This document shows positions 33,656-45,641 of a DNA stretch of 64,000 nt, piece by piece; the first letter of the stretch is position 1, and every line of letters begins with the position of its first letter. The notes below the pieces were generated by a model, which saw only the letters and a program-made list of their open reading frames with translations, was not told the origin of the DNA and did not search any database. The stretch comes from Pezicula radicicola (taxonomy: Eukaryota; Ascomycota; Leotiomycetes; Helotiales; Dermateaceae): NCBI GenBank assembly GCA_003008705.1, contig PDUO01000033.1, positions 561,223-625,222 of the forward strand, in the 5' to 3' direction. A program made the position numbers and the translations under genes.

Positions 33656-34189
33656 TGCTCGTTTGCTCCAAATCTGAGTTCGGACGGATAGTTCAGTTGC
33701 TTCAGAATCATGTATGAGAAGGACGTAGTTCGAGGGATCAGAAAGCTAAGATATTAACCGACACGATGCTACCATGGCTTTAATTGAGATTGATTTAATT
33801 TAATTTAATTTAGTCCTATTGACCGTTTAGGGCCGCTAGCCCTATGTAGCTCTACTCCTAGCTGGCCTAAGCTAAATATACTTCTTAGAAGGAGGTACAC
33901 TAGAAGATTATTTTCTAAGGGATTATTATTAGCAAATAAACTTTCTTAGTGTACAACTCAGTATAATCTTAGTAGTTTTTTTTAGGAGTAATAATTAAAG
34001 CTATTTTATATAAAAAATATAAGTAATTTCTATTTACATATTATTTATAAAAAGTTATTTACTTTAAGAAACTTATTTTATCTCTTTTCATTCTTTGACT
34101 GAATTTAAAATCTTACTCCCTAATAAAGATCTACCTTTATATAATAGTAAAGGTATAAGTATTAGAAGAATTCTTATTTAAAGGTTTCT
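33656..34189. other. 3' spacer running into an AT-rich island
   Basis: A short TTTAA tandem run is at about 33790-33812. From 33840 the sequence is strongly AT-rich and includes copy B of the dispersed repeat. No gene is seen. Confidence 0.5.
33880..33995 (+). repeat. dispersed AT-rich repeat, copy B
   Basis: This is the counterpart of 1712-1850, in the same orientation: AGAAGGAGGTACA, a TATTATTAG block, AAATAAACTTTCT and TATAATCTTAGTA-like words occur in the same order and spacing. The two copies differ mainly by transitions and short gaps. Confidence 0.55.
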
Positions 34190-34640
34190 TTGACGGGTAT
34201 ATACGTTGCTACTAAGTTTACTTTAGAAGTCCTTGAGGATAAAGGGATAAAGCAGGAGAATCGTAAATGTTTCTCTTGCCGAAGGGGTGAAACAAGTGTC
34301 CAAGAATTGGAAGATATGTACGGGAGGGTCCATGACATCAATATCGAGTTGGTTCGTAGGGGCTCCGAAGCTGAACTGGAAGCACTTGCCCTCAAGCGCC
34401 GGAATAAGCCAGACGCCAAGGACCACTACAGTTATGCGATATATTTCTTATATCTCTGCATGTTGAAGCGGGTGTGGACGTTAGAGAATCTGTGGGATAG
34501 TCCCACGATACATCGGACCACTCTTGGGGAGGCAGTGGTGGCAAAAGCATGAGATTGTCAAAAAGGTACTGGAGCTTTGGTCGGCATTTCAGTTCGACTA
34601 CGAGCTGGATATAGGCGTGCTCAATGAGGTGCAGATTTGT
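34190..34640 (+). pseudogene. unrecognised coding relic with a frameshift
   Basis: A frame without an ATG at its beginning reads VLEDKGIKQENRKCFSCRRG, then ELVRRGSEAELEALALKRRN and a hydrophobic YAIYFLYLCMLKRVW, ending at TGA near 34550. Coding text resumes at once in another frame as HEIVKKVLELWSAFQFDYEL. A one-base frameshift is the simplest explanation. It lies at the edge of an AT-rich island. Family unknown. Confidence 0.4.
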
Positions 34641-35850
34641 TTCTACTTATTGGCTCTGTCTTTGTGAGATTTCTTTGCCATATATAGGCTCATAGAGTCC
34701 AACGGGTCAATTACTACGTGCTAGGAAGCCACCTTATTTTATTACTAGCGTTCTGTAACCACCGAAACACTATACGCCTATGTACTAACTACCTAGTCAG
34801 GGTATCGTTATGTCTTCTTAGATTCTTTTGCAGTTGGGTTTAAAATTTAAAGATGTCCTGTTGTTCACTTGACATTTCAATCTGGTTCGCGAGCACCTTT
34901 TTCTGTTCCTCCGTGACTGCAATCTGCTAGGCTTGCCCCAGCTTATGTTCTTCCGTTGCCTTCAGGTGCGACTTCACCAAGGCAGTCAATACCTTGATCT
35001 ACGCGTTCGCAGCTGTGATTGCATTCCCAATTCCCACTGTTTCGATGGTGCAGCTGTTCTAAGTGGTTCTACAGCCTTCACAGAGTGCTTAAAATCCTCG
35101 TCGTTACAACGTGCTCCTTAAGTTGCAGCCGATCTCCGTTCGTTTTACCGTAGTTGCAGCGTAGTTGGTTCTGTCTCGACTACCTTAATCGTATCTTCTA
35201 GCTCATCGTCGCGGCTTCCACTCTAGTTGCATATTTCTTTCCTCCAAGCTCCAGCCGCAGATCTACCAACGGTAGCCCAAGTGGGGGCGAATATGTCTCT
35301 GATTGCGTTCGCGCAAAACGACTCTTCTGCTGAATTAACCTGACCTGAAGCCTGAAAATTAATCACGGAAATAGACCTCATTCTGTGCTATTCGACCTAC
35401 ATGCTATTTATAGCTTCAAAATCAATTCAAGCAAGACTGCATGTTTAATATGGCATGTAGTCTATTGAAACTAGCTGGCCTCAATATTGGTGGCCAATCT
35501 CCTTCCAGGCTCTCATCTTGTTCTGGACAATTTGATGAATCAAACGCAAAAGATAAAAGAACCGAATCTTCCAGTGCATGGAAAGAGAATCTTTCTGCCG
35601 ACTTAGAATCCAAAGGGGACCCAATTCCGTACTATTTAACTTCAAACGTTCTTGCCAACCAGGTGATATTCGTGCCTTCAGTCCTGGGAAACTAATTGTC
35701 ATTCAATTCATAACCTTATCTCCTTCGAAAGCACTCTTATAAAGGGTATATTATTAGCACGGTTTCTGCCGAACTAGACTAAAAACGGGTATCGCAGCTT
35801 ACCTGCTTGCTAACGCTAATGTTCTGCAACTGTGAAGTTGGCAAGGCATC
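34641..35850. other. intergenic with minus-strand coding-like debris
   Basis: On the minus strand, about 35340-34930 reads in one frame as SRDDELEDTIKVVETEPTT and DEDFKHSVKAVEPLRTAAP with several TAA/TAG interruptions; it is a relic of unknown family. A plus-strand frame at 35441-35695 (SSAWKENLSADLESKGD) is also possible but has no splice or family support. Confidence 0.35.
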
Positions 35851-38050
35851 CTACTGGATCACTTTCGAATCATGACCAAAGTGGATTTGGAAGTTGGTTT
35901 GAAGAGACATCTCCCGATATGTATTCATTGCTGCCACAGCCCTTCGTCTCAACTCGACACAGAAAGTGCCCATGCGGGAAACATCACGACGGACGTCTTC
36001 ATCTTCACAACACTTAGATATTGTGGGCAAATTCTCTATCATTGGACCAACGCATTCAACCAGTGCAGCGCAAGTAAGCTGCTGCGGGCTGTGGAGAACA
36101 TGATGAAGCAGGGTTATTACGGCGGAGACAGCTGGGTGCAGAACAAGCCTATAAAAGAAATTAGTTGATTTGTGCTACTGCGCATGACGACTCTCACCAA
36201 ATATATCCGCAATTACCCTGCGGAATTGAGTTAATAAGAAACATGAACTCTCGCGCTGCCGTAACGCAGGTTACCTGCGGCGCAAAGTGGAGCGGATCAA
36301 ACCTCTGGATTATCGAGGTCGAATTTTCAGCCTTAAATTTGCTAGATTCCCGTCGCTGATGAACCATCGTCAATACATGGAAATAGAATGAGTATACGAT
36401 GACTAAATTAACCGTTTGAAAGCCGTCCAATCTTCGAACCAGGTCCCCCAGAGAAAACCCAATTGAGATACTTTCTCGCCATTCATTCAACATCACATCC
36501 AAGCTCTGAACAGCAGCGGTTCGCAATTCATCAGACTGCTTCTTCGCTTTTGTAGAGTAGAGTTTCTGATACACTAAGTCAGAGATGATCGATAGTCGTA
36601 TTCGTAAGGCGAATATGTCAACTTTGCCTTCCCGCCAGTTGAGATAGGGACGACCAATAGAGTCGAAAAATTCCGCATTGGGGAATGATACATCGATGTC
36701 ATCAAGATTGATGAGTGGTGGAATTTCAGAACGCAGACTGATATTTTTGTCCAAAATATTAATAAGCCAGAACACTCGTCGGCGCTGCTCAATTTCTACC
36801 GGTGTAAGGTTTAAACTTTTATCGCCCTCTTGTTGAAGACCAACAATGTAGGCAAGTCGGGTAGAGGCTGCCACTAAATTCAAGCAGGACTGTGGATTAC
36901 TGGTCCCTTGAAGGATCACTGCAATTCCAAGGAGTGCCTGGACGCTCAATATGTCATTGCCGTGGAAGAGGATATCTGGGGCGAGAGAGAGAGCATTTTG
37001 AAGATGCCATGAAGTCCTTATTTGCTCATTTCCGGACGCGCCTGGAGTCATGCTGGCTATACAGTTTCCTAAAGCCAAGACAACGTGGATGCTGCACCAT
37101 GCTGCGGAATTTTGACGGGAATGGCTTCCAGGAAGGTAAAGCTCATTAAATAGCTGCATATACAACGGCTGGGAAAACAAAGGGACCATTTGGTTTAGAT
37201 GAAAGAAATAGAGATATACCAATGCTAGCGCCTCGTCTTTTGGAGGTAGCTCCATGTATTGGGGTTGCGAGGGAGTGGACCGAGGATGGTCAATGACGGA
37301 GTTCGAAGTTAAATGTCGATGCTCCTGATGCTCTGAAGTCAACTCTTCTCCAGGAGACCATTTAGTAGTCATAGGATGGTCGGATACAATCGAAGACTCT
37401 AGACTCTCCTTAGCTTGGTGAATTACTATACGGATTGGACTTACCTATTTTGGCAGGCGTAACAACAGGGAAATTTTGATGGAAATTATCGTCTGGTGTT
37501 GTTGGTCTAGAAAGTTCTCTTTCCTTCTGATTGGGGAACTCTTTCAAATGACAACTCCCCACTTCTGTCGGACGTGATGACGAGGCGTGCAATTCGGGGG
37601 AAAGGCCGCTCATTTCTAGGAGTTCTTCCATTTGCACTAACCGAGTTTCAAATCGTGCGGTGCGCTCCTTACTGCTAGAACGATTAGCACTTTCTAAGAA
37701 GGAGACTATAGACATTACATGCTCGTCTTCTTCTCTCGCCTCCTGCTTGGTGTAAAGACACAAGTTATGTTGTACTTCGCGCAAGGTCCGCAGCTCGGAG
37801 TTTCCCCATCGCACTTAATCTTCTTCTTCCGGCAAATATTGCAAGCCTAGGATATTTGATCAGTACACTGGCACCCATGGATGTAACTTGAGTAAATGTT
37901 TCATCGTACTCGAGTAATTTTGCTAGCTGGTCCCGCAAAATCATTAATCAATGGTTCTGTTCTACACTGGTGATTGTTTGAAAGTGGGCTGAGCCTCGAT
38001 AGGATGTTTGGGTCGGTTTCGGCGGAGGAATTTGAAAGAGGCTGATTCAT
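35851..38050 (-). CDS. Zn2Cys6 transcription factor with fungal-specific regulatory domain
   Basis: Five exons join in perfect phase: 38050-37910, 37846-37719, 37671-37445, 37398-36198 and 36148-35851. Introns are 63, 47, 46 and 49 bases, three with clear CTAA-type branch sites. The product is 664 residues. The binuclear zinc cluster CNICRKKKIKCDGETPSCGP continues to C76, with cysteines at 49, 52, 59, 66, 69 and 76. It is followed by a short linker helix (TARFETRLVQMEELLEM). The middle homology region (fungal_trans) includes YLYFFHLNQMVPLFSQPLY and QRRRVFWLINILDKNISLR. The last exon supplies the usual C-terminal helices (LLHHVLHSPQ, YREMSLQTNF). It is expected to bind CGG half-sites in the nucleus. 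It is divergent from the PDR transporter, whose start is 1.8 kb away, so that gene is a plausible target, but this is inference. Confidence 0.87.
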
Positions 38051-38264
38051 TCTCAACTTAATTGGTAGAACAGGTTGTTGAAGGAGTGCAAGACTGCATA
38101 AATTTTCATGAATCGTGTTTGTCTACGCTGACTATGTCGACTTCACAATATTAAGGATATTGATCTGGTTCTTGTCCAAATATTTGTAAGCTGGAGTAAA
38201 GCCAAGGCCGTGGAAGTAATTTGTCAGCTAAGCCATGCTATATACATCGTATACTCGTACTAGA

Positions 38265-38322
38265 GATGAATAAACGTTAATTATTGTGTGACGAGCCACG
38301 ATAAATTTAACGTTTATTCATC
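38265..38322. repeat. perfect 16-bp inverted repeat
   Basis: GATGAATAAACGTTAA at 38265-38280 is the exact reverse complement of 38307-38322, with a 26-base loop. It lies about 215 bases upstream of the regulator start. It may be a hairpin, a palindromic binding site or a small element end. Confidence 0.7.
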
Positions 38323-38400
38323 CTCAGCGAGTAAGTCAACGTCTAAACTTTACCCTGGAATTGTGCCTAATAAAATGATGTATGCAACTGATCGACAAAG

Positions 38401-38580
38401 GTTGAGCCGTGTTTCGGCCGACTCTTGCGCTTTCTAAGAGTAGCTGACCAAGACTTATATATTCCCTCTAATAGGCACTATCCGTAAAATGTTTGTAATT
38501 CAGAGGAAAGCATTCCGTAGCTTCCGATCCTAGTAGACGTTTTAATTTGCTAGAAACTTTAGAGTTTATTTAGGAGGGTG
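38401..38580 (+). repeat. dispersed LTR-like repeat, copy A
   Basis: About 180 bases align with 48703-48877. Shared blocks in the same order are GTTGAGCCGT, TTTCGGCCGACTCTT, AGAGTAGCTGAC, CACTATCCGT/TACTATCCGT, ATTCAGAGGAAAG/ATTCAAAGGAAAG, CTAGAAACTTTA and AGTTTATTTAGG. Differences are mostly transitions. The length suits a solo LTR, but no clear TG...CA ends or target duplication were identified. Confidence 0.65.
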
Positions 38581-38842
38581 TGCAGACTCCCAGCGTAGCT
38601 ACACCCTATCCTATCGCAAATAGTACGGCATTTTCCTTAAATATCTACTGGGATCCGAAACTATAGCATGCTCTGACAAGTACAAAGGCCATGGCAAAAG
38701 GTTATCGGGCTACTACAGTAGGTATACTAACCCTTGCATGGAACAAGGCTATCTGCAGGGGTAAAACCACCTCGAACATACAGTAGAACGTTATCTCTCG
38801 TATTCTACGAATTAGACTAATTTAAAGCTATTTAGAGCTTCT

Positions 38843-39158
38843 AAATAATATAAATAATATAAATAATATAAATAATATAAATAATATAAATAATATAAAT
38901 AATATAAATAATATAAATAATATAAATAATANNNNNNNNNNNNNNNNNNNNNNNNNNNNNNNNNNNNNNNNNNNNNNNNNNNNNNNNNNNNNNNNNNNNN
39001 NNNNNNNNNNNNNNNNNNNNNNNNNNNNNNNNNNNNNNNNNNNNNNNNNNNNNNNNNNNNNNNNNNNNNNNNNNNNNNNNNNNNNNNNNNNNNNNNATAA
39101 TATAAATAATATAAATAATATAAATAATATAAATAATATAAATAATATAAATAATATA
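38843..39158. repeat. 9-bp AT satellite interrupted by an assembly gap
   Basis: The unit ATAATATAA repeats without visible variation for about ten copies before and about seven copies after a run of 165 N (38932-39096). The true array length is unknown because the gap lies inside it. Confidence 0.9.
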
Positions 39159-39859
39159 TACTAGTGTTAACCTAATATAAGTATATACTTATAAACCCTT
39201 TTAAAATTATATAAATTACACGTGTTTCTAAGATATTTATATCTACCAATTAAAAGAAGGAATCTATAACATTACTAGATAGAGTAAGTATAGCTAAGGC
39301 CGTAGTCTATTATAGGACCTCCACAATTACTTTTGTACCAAGATGATCGTATAACTTAAATGTTAAACACTTATAAATCGCAATCATCACTAATTCATAC
39401 GTTCTATGGCTCCATAAGTGACTATTTACCCATCATCCAGTCTCGCTCACTTAGCCGAAGTCAGGACCGAAATCTTATCTGTACGAAAGGGAGAGTCCCT
39501 ATCCGAACGCCGAACAAGGGTGTCCTCACTGTGTATGGTTATGTTTACACTCCGACAGATTCGTAAGCCTTCTCTGTTGAGTATCAGTATTAAGAATATG
39601 TACATAAGGACCAACTTTCCCTATTCGATTCTATTCGACGTCGATATATGATAACTATTAAAGGGTTCTTGTTTCAACATTCTGTTCCGTCCAAAAGCAT
39701 AAAAATTGCCGTCTCAAAATCAATTTATTAGCATCTAATTTCCTTCCCCTTCTAACTCAATTCCTGTACTTCGCTCTCGGCTAAAGACGGCAGTTTACTT
39801 CTAATATCTCTCTGCGAGTTGTTGGGCCCTCTCCAAGAACGTACGAAAGTGCTGTTCCA

Positions 39860-42800
39860 ATGGAAAAAGGGCAGCCAATTGACGCGTTGGCGGTGGACAA
39901 CCCCACGACACCATCTCTATCTACGACCCGTCCAGCCTCCGAAACGACAATGACAGATGTCGTGATTCAGCGCGAGTATGTGCGCAAAGACAGCCCTAAC
40001 TCAAGCGGCTTCACCTACCCTACGCGAGGTGTCTCAGTCGAACAGGGTGAAGCCTACTTCGCTGAGCTGCAGAGGGAGTTAAGCGGGATATCCAAACAGC
40101 ATAGTCGGGTCTCTGGTCATCATGCTACGATAGATATCGAGAAATCTGGAGAGTCCTCACAGGTCGAGTCTGACAGATTTGATCTGGAGGGCACGCTACG
40201 CGGTAACAAAAAGGACGATGAAGAGTCTGGCATTCGACCAAAGCACATTGGAGTCATATGGGACAATTTGACTGTTCGAGGCGTTGGAGGTACCGAGAAC
40301 TATGTCCAGACGTTCCCAGATGCTGTAATAGGGTTTTTCAACATTTTTCAGACGGCAAAAGAGTTGTTCGGTCTAGGAAGGAGTGGCCAAGAAGTCGATA
40401 TTCTCCATAACTTCAGGGGAGTTACTAAGCCTGGTGAAATGGTCTTGGTACTCGGTCGACCAGGAAGTGGCTGTACGACCTTCTTGAAGGTAATTGCCAA
40501 CCAACGTTTCGGATACACCAGCATCCACGGAGACGTCCAGTACGGTCCGTTCGATGCCAAAACATTCGCAGCGAAGTACCGTGGGGAAGCGGTGTACAAC
40601 CAAGAAGACGACATCCACCATCCAACTTTAACCGTTGGCCAAACTATCGGCTTTGCTCTTGACATGAAGACTCCCGGGAAGCGACCCTTGGGTATTTCTA
40701 AGGAGGAGTTCAAGGACAAGGTTATTACCACTTTTCTCAAGATGTTCAATATCGAGCACACTCGCAACACGATGGTCGGCAATGCGATGGTTCGTGGCGT
40801 GTCAGGAGGGGAGAGGAAACGTGTTTCCATCGCCGAGATGATGACAACGTCGGCCAGTTTGCTCGCTTGGGACAATACAACTCGGGGCCTAGACGCGAGT
40901 ACAGCACTTGATTATGCTCGTTCGCTTCGAGTTATGACAAACATCTACAAGACGACCACATTTGTGTCCTTGTACCAGGCCAGCGAGAATATCTACGAAC
41001 AGTTCGACAAAGTCCTCGTTATTGATGGCGGACGTGAAGTTTATTTTGGCCCTGCGAGCGAGGCCAGGAAATACTTTGAGAATCTTGGCTTCAAAGAGAA
41101 ACCTCGTCAGACAACTCCGGACTATCTGACGGGCTGCACAGATCCGTTTGAACGAGAATATGCGGACGGATACTCGCCAGCAAATGCACCTCACAGCCCC
41201 GAGACACTGGAGAAGACCTTTAATGAGTCTAAGTTTGGCCGGGACCTGGATGAGGAAATGACCGCATATCGAAAGGAGGTTGATGAGGAAAAAGAACGCT
41301 GGAACGATTTCCAGGTCGCCGTCAAAGAGAGCAAACAGCGCGGGGCCTCACGGTCGGTCTATAGCGTGGGTTTTCATCTTCAAGTCTGGGGTCTCATGCA
41401 GCGCCAATTTCTCATCAAGTGGCAAGATAAGTTTTCTTTGGTGGTCTCGTGGTTCACGTCGATTACCGTTGCTATTCAGATTGGTACCGTCTGGCTAGAT
41501 CTTCCCAAGACCTCAAGCGGAGCCTTTACACGCGGTGGTGCAATTTTTATTGCGCTTATGTTTAATGTCTTCGAGTCCTTTTCGGAATTGGCGAGCACCA
41601 TGTTAGGTCGGACTATCGTGAACAAACACAGAGCATTCACCTTCTACCGGCCATCAGCTCTTTGGGTAGCTCAAATATTTATCGACCTACTATTCAAATC
41701 GGCTCAGATACTAGTGTTTTCCATCATGGTTTATTTCATGTGCGGCCTAGCACTCGATGCGGGAGCGTTTTTTATATTTTACATGATGATCGTTCTTGTA
41801 TACATCACCATGACGCTATTCTTCCGAACTGTCGGTTGCTTATGTCCGGACTTTGACTATGCCATCAAGTTTGCTGCTGTCATTATGACCATGTTCGTCC
41901 TAACAGCTGGTTATTTGATTCAGTACCAGTATGAACAGAAGTGGATGCGCTGGGTCTTCTGGATCAACCCTATGGGCCTTGGCTTTGCGTCAATGATGGC
42001 CAATGAGTTTAAGCGTTTGACAATGACCTGTGAGGCCTTGGTACCCAACGGGCCAGGCTATGGAAATCTCGCGAACCAAGTTTGTACCTTGGCTGGCAGT
42101 ATTGCTGGTTCGCTAGAGGTTTCTGGGTCCGACTATATCACTGTCGCTTTCGATTACAAGCCATCGGATATTTGGAGAAACTTCGGCATCATCCTTTCCC
42201 TTATAATCTTCTTCCTTGCTGCCAATATGTGGCTTGGCGAAAAGATCACCTTTGGCGCTGGTGGAAATACAGCAAAGGTGTTCCAAAAACCAAATGCGGA
42301 GCGGACAGAGCTTCGTCAGCGACTCAACCAGAAGCGTGATGAAAGAAAGGCAGGCAAGACGGATGAGGCCGGGTCTGATCTTGAAATCCAGTCCAAGGCC
42401 GTGCTTACTTGGGAAGACTTGTGCTATGATGTGCCTGTGGCTGGTGGCCAATTGAGGCTCTTAAACAATATTTTTGGGTATGTGAAACCCGGTGAGCTGA
42501 CTGCTCTCATGGGGGCTTCTGGAGCTGGTAAAACCACTCTGTTGGATGTGTTGGCGTCTCGGAAGAACATAGGTATTATTTCAGGAGATACTCTTGTGGA
42601 TGGCCGGAAGCCTGGCACCAGCTTTCAACGTGGAACGTCTTATGCAGAGCAGCTCGATGTCCATGAACCTAGCGCTACGGTCAGGGAAGCATTACGATTT
42701 TCAGCTACACTTCGCCAACCGTACCACGTTCCTTTGGAAGAGAAATATGCCTATGTTGAAGAAATAATCAGCTTGTTGGAAATGGAAGATATCGCAGATG

Positions 42801-44410
42801 CTATAATTGGTACCCCTGAAGCCGGTCTAGCTGTTGAGCAACGCAAGCGTGTTACCATAGGCGTAGAACTTGCTGCAAAGCCCGAATTGCTCTTGTTCCT
42901 AGACGAACCAACAAGTGGATTAGACTCTCAATCAGCGTTTAATATTGTTCGATTTTTAAGGAAGCTCGCTGCTGCGGGACAAGCTATCTTGTGTACTATC
43001 CATCAGCCTAATGCCGCACTTTTCGAGAATTTCGACCGACTCCTCTTGCTTCAACGTGGCGGTAGATGCGTTTATTTCGGTGACATCGGGAAAGACGCTG
43101 CTGTTCTCAGATCCTACTTTGCTCGCCATGGTGCTCATTGTCCTCCGGACGCTAATCCAGCCGAATGGATGCTCGATGCCATTGGTGCCGGCCAAACCCC
43201 TCGAATCGGTGATAGCGACTGGGCAGACCTCTTCGATGAGTCCCTGGAACTAGCAAACATTAAAAGCCACATCAGTGAGATGAAAGAAACCCGGTTGAGA
43301 GAAACAGGGGAGGCTGTAGCCTCCGATGAGAGCGAGTATGCAACGCCCCTTTGGCATCAACTCAAAGTCGTCCACAAGAGAATGCATATTGGATTTTGGA
43401 GATCACCAAACTATGGCTTCACACGCCTCTTTAATCATGTTGCCGTCGCCCTGCTCGTTGGTTTGGCCTATGTTAACCTCACCAACTCTGCCACTGAACT
43501 TCAATACCGGATCTTCATTACCTTTTATACCACTATTTTGCCCGCTATTATCTTAGCCCAGGTGGAACCAAAATACGACATGTCAAGAATGATATTCTAC
43601 CGTGAGAGCTCTAGCAAGATGTACGGTCAATTTGCTTTCGCGTCATCCCTTGTGATGGCGGAGCTACCATACAGTATCATTTGTGCTGTCGGTTTCTTCC
43701 TCCCACTGTACTATATTCCCGGGTTCCAGAGCAACAGCTCTCGAGCAGGCTACCAGTTTTATAGCATTTTGATGACAGAGTTGTTTTCAGTAACTCTAGG
43801 TCAAATGATTGCTGCCCTAACCCCCAATTCCTGTATGTATTGCACATGCTGAAACCCCTAGCTTCTCCTTCATCCAGGTGGCATCCTACTAATAGTATTT
43901 AGTCATATCCTCTCTCATAAATCCCTTCGCCATGATCACTTTTGCACTCTTTTGCGGCGTCTCCATCCCGAAGCCGGAGATGCCCAAATTCTGGCGATCT
44001 TGGCTTTACGAATTGAATCCGTTTACTCGTCTGATCAGTGGCATGGTTGTAACTGAGCTCCATGATTTGAAGGTCCGGTGCAAGCCAGTCGAGTTGTATT
44101 CGTTAAATGCACCAGCCGGTCAGACTTGTGGAGAGTACATGGAACGCTTTTTTACCAGCGGCGGTGCCGGATACATCGTGGATAATGCCACTGATTTATG
44201 TCAGTATTGTGCATATAAGGTCGGTGATCAGTTCTACGAGACGCTTGACATTACATTCGACCACCGCTGGAGGGATATCGGTATTTTCACAGCCTTCGTC
44301 GGCTCCAATTTGATCCTGCTGTTCCTTGGAGTAAGTTCGTGGCAATCCTACATTTACTGTGTATGCTAATGGTCGCGCAGTCGCGATACCTCAATTTCAA
44401 CAAACGGTGA
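39860..44410 (+). CDS. PDR-type (ABCG) multidrug efflux transporter
   Basis: Exons 39860-43832, 43903-44330 and 44381-44410 join in phase. The first intron has GTATGT and a perfect TACTAATA branch; the second has GTAAGT and GCTAAT. The product is 1476 residues, the normal size of a full PDR pump, with domain order NBD1-TMD1-NBD2-TMD2. NBD1 has the degenerate PDR Walker A GRPGSGCTT from residue 199, signature VSGGERKRVS and Walker-B-region LLAWDNTTRGLD. NBD2 has GASGAGKTTLLD from about 885 and the PDR-style degenerate signature VEQRKRVTIGVEL. Typical end motifs are present (LTPNSF, NPFTRLISGMVVTELH, YCAYKVGDQFYE, FVGSNLILLFL). It should export hydrophobic toxicants or metabolites across the plasma membrane using ATP. 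The divergent Zn2Cys6 gene is a likely regulator by position. Confidence 0.93.
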
Positions 44411-45641
44411 AAGAGACTCCCGCGAGAGGAAATTAGATGTGATGTGATGTTTATATGCACGGTTTCTTATGATAGAAGTGTGTCTTGGCTGTGGTTTTGT
44501 CCGAGACCAGCCAAATCCACTCATTCCGATTCTTGCATTTTGTTTTCGATTCTAGTAGTGTTTATTTTATAGATTATTTAGTGTGCTTTCCAGCCTTTTG
44601 AAATGTCTAAAGTGATGCACATCAGCAGTTCGAAGTTGTGCGACAGAAATATATGATTACAGGCGCACAGGTGAGATCTTATTCTATAGGGATTCTACTA
44701 TCACTACTACTACTACTGCAATAAGTTAAGCTAATTATGTATACTTCTCGAGCTACGCCACATTATTCCAGTGCTGGGGCTTAAAAACTCGCTAGCTGCA
44801 ACCGGTGTCTACCTTGAGGTTGTGGCATAGTAGAGTTCAGCCACTGGGCTGATAAGCCGGCAGCGCTCTCAAATGGATCAGGCAGGCGCTTAATACTCTT
44901 TAAGGCCAATTCAATTTTCGAATCAAGGATCGTGCTAAATTGCTCTACTGTGTTCCAGTGCTCTCAGTATCCCGGTACTATCTATAGAAGGCAATTGGAA
45001 AGTAATAGAAATGACGTAGAAATAATAAGCCATCTGTTGAAATAACTCTAGTCATAAAAAAGTTAAAAAAAACTTGATATATAAGTGGCAGCAGTAGGGG
45101 TTGAATATCTACTGTTCTAAATCCTCTATAAGACGGGTTCCCGAACCAGGTCCTTTATGCCCGGACAACATTTTTATATAATGATCAAATCGACCATTGC
45201 AATGGTCGGTTTGCATAGATACCCTATGCGTTACCCTCTAACTTTACAGCCTTCCAACGAGGGTCAATTCTATCGATCCGGAAATATGGGCTTACGTCGG
45301 TTCCTTCCTTCGTTTGAGCTGAAGGCCTGCCGATCCCCATAAAGGCAAAACGGTTATGCTTCTAGACGTATCGGCTTTATTAGCAGGATCCTCCCTCTTA
45401 TTGACCCCATAGAGCTATATGTGCACTTACGTTCGAATAGCGAATATCCATGTGCTCCCATCGAACAGAAGATACCATATCCCGGAAGTGTAGCATGTGT
45501 CCGCTGTAGATGGCCCTGGAAGAATAAGTATGTTTCAAATATAATCGACTCTTAGTTAGGAATTACTTGAGATGGCCTGTATCTCTGTCTGAGAACCTGA
45601 GACCATATTAGCTCGTACCGCGTGTAACGATTGGTACTTCC
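44411..45641. other. intergenic with one coding-like fragment
   Basis: On the minus strand 44963-44781 stays open for 61 codons with coding composition (EHWNTVEQFSTILDSKIELA, then LPDPFESAAGLSAQWLNST) and ends in TAA, but there is no start or recognisable family. It may be the last exon of a lost gene. The remainder, including a short poly-CTA run near 44700, shows nothing. Confidence 0.3.

Larger units (their letters stand above)
38051..39859. promoter_or_regulatory. shared upstream region between regulator and PDR transporter, with satellite and gap
   Basis: This divergent intergenic region must hold both promoters. It also contains a perfect 16-bp inverted repeat (38265-38322), a dispersed repeat copy (38401-38580), a 9-bp satellite with an assembly gap (38843-39158), and pyrimidine-rich sequence before the transporter start. 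I could not identify a pleiotropic drug-response element (TCCGYGGA) or paired CGG sites with confidence. Confidence 0.4.

Noticed and set aside
36194..36198. Regulator appearing to end at 36194
   Set aside because: TTGGTGAGA is a splice donor, and the exon 36148-35851 continues the protein in phase with family-like helices.
43833..43902. In-frame stop in the PDR transporter near its second membrane domain
   Set aside because: A GTATGT donor, a TACTAATA branch and an AG at 43901-43902 form a 70-base intron in perfect phase, restoring LTPNSFISSLINPF, so the gene is intact.
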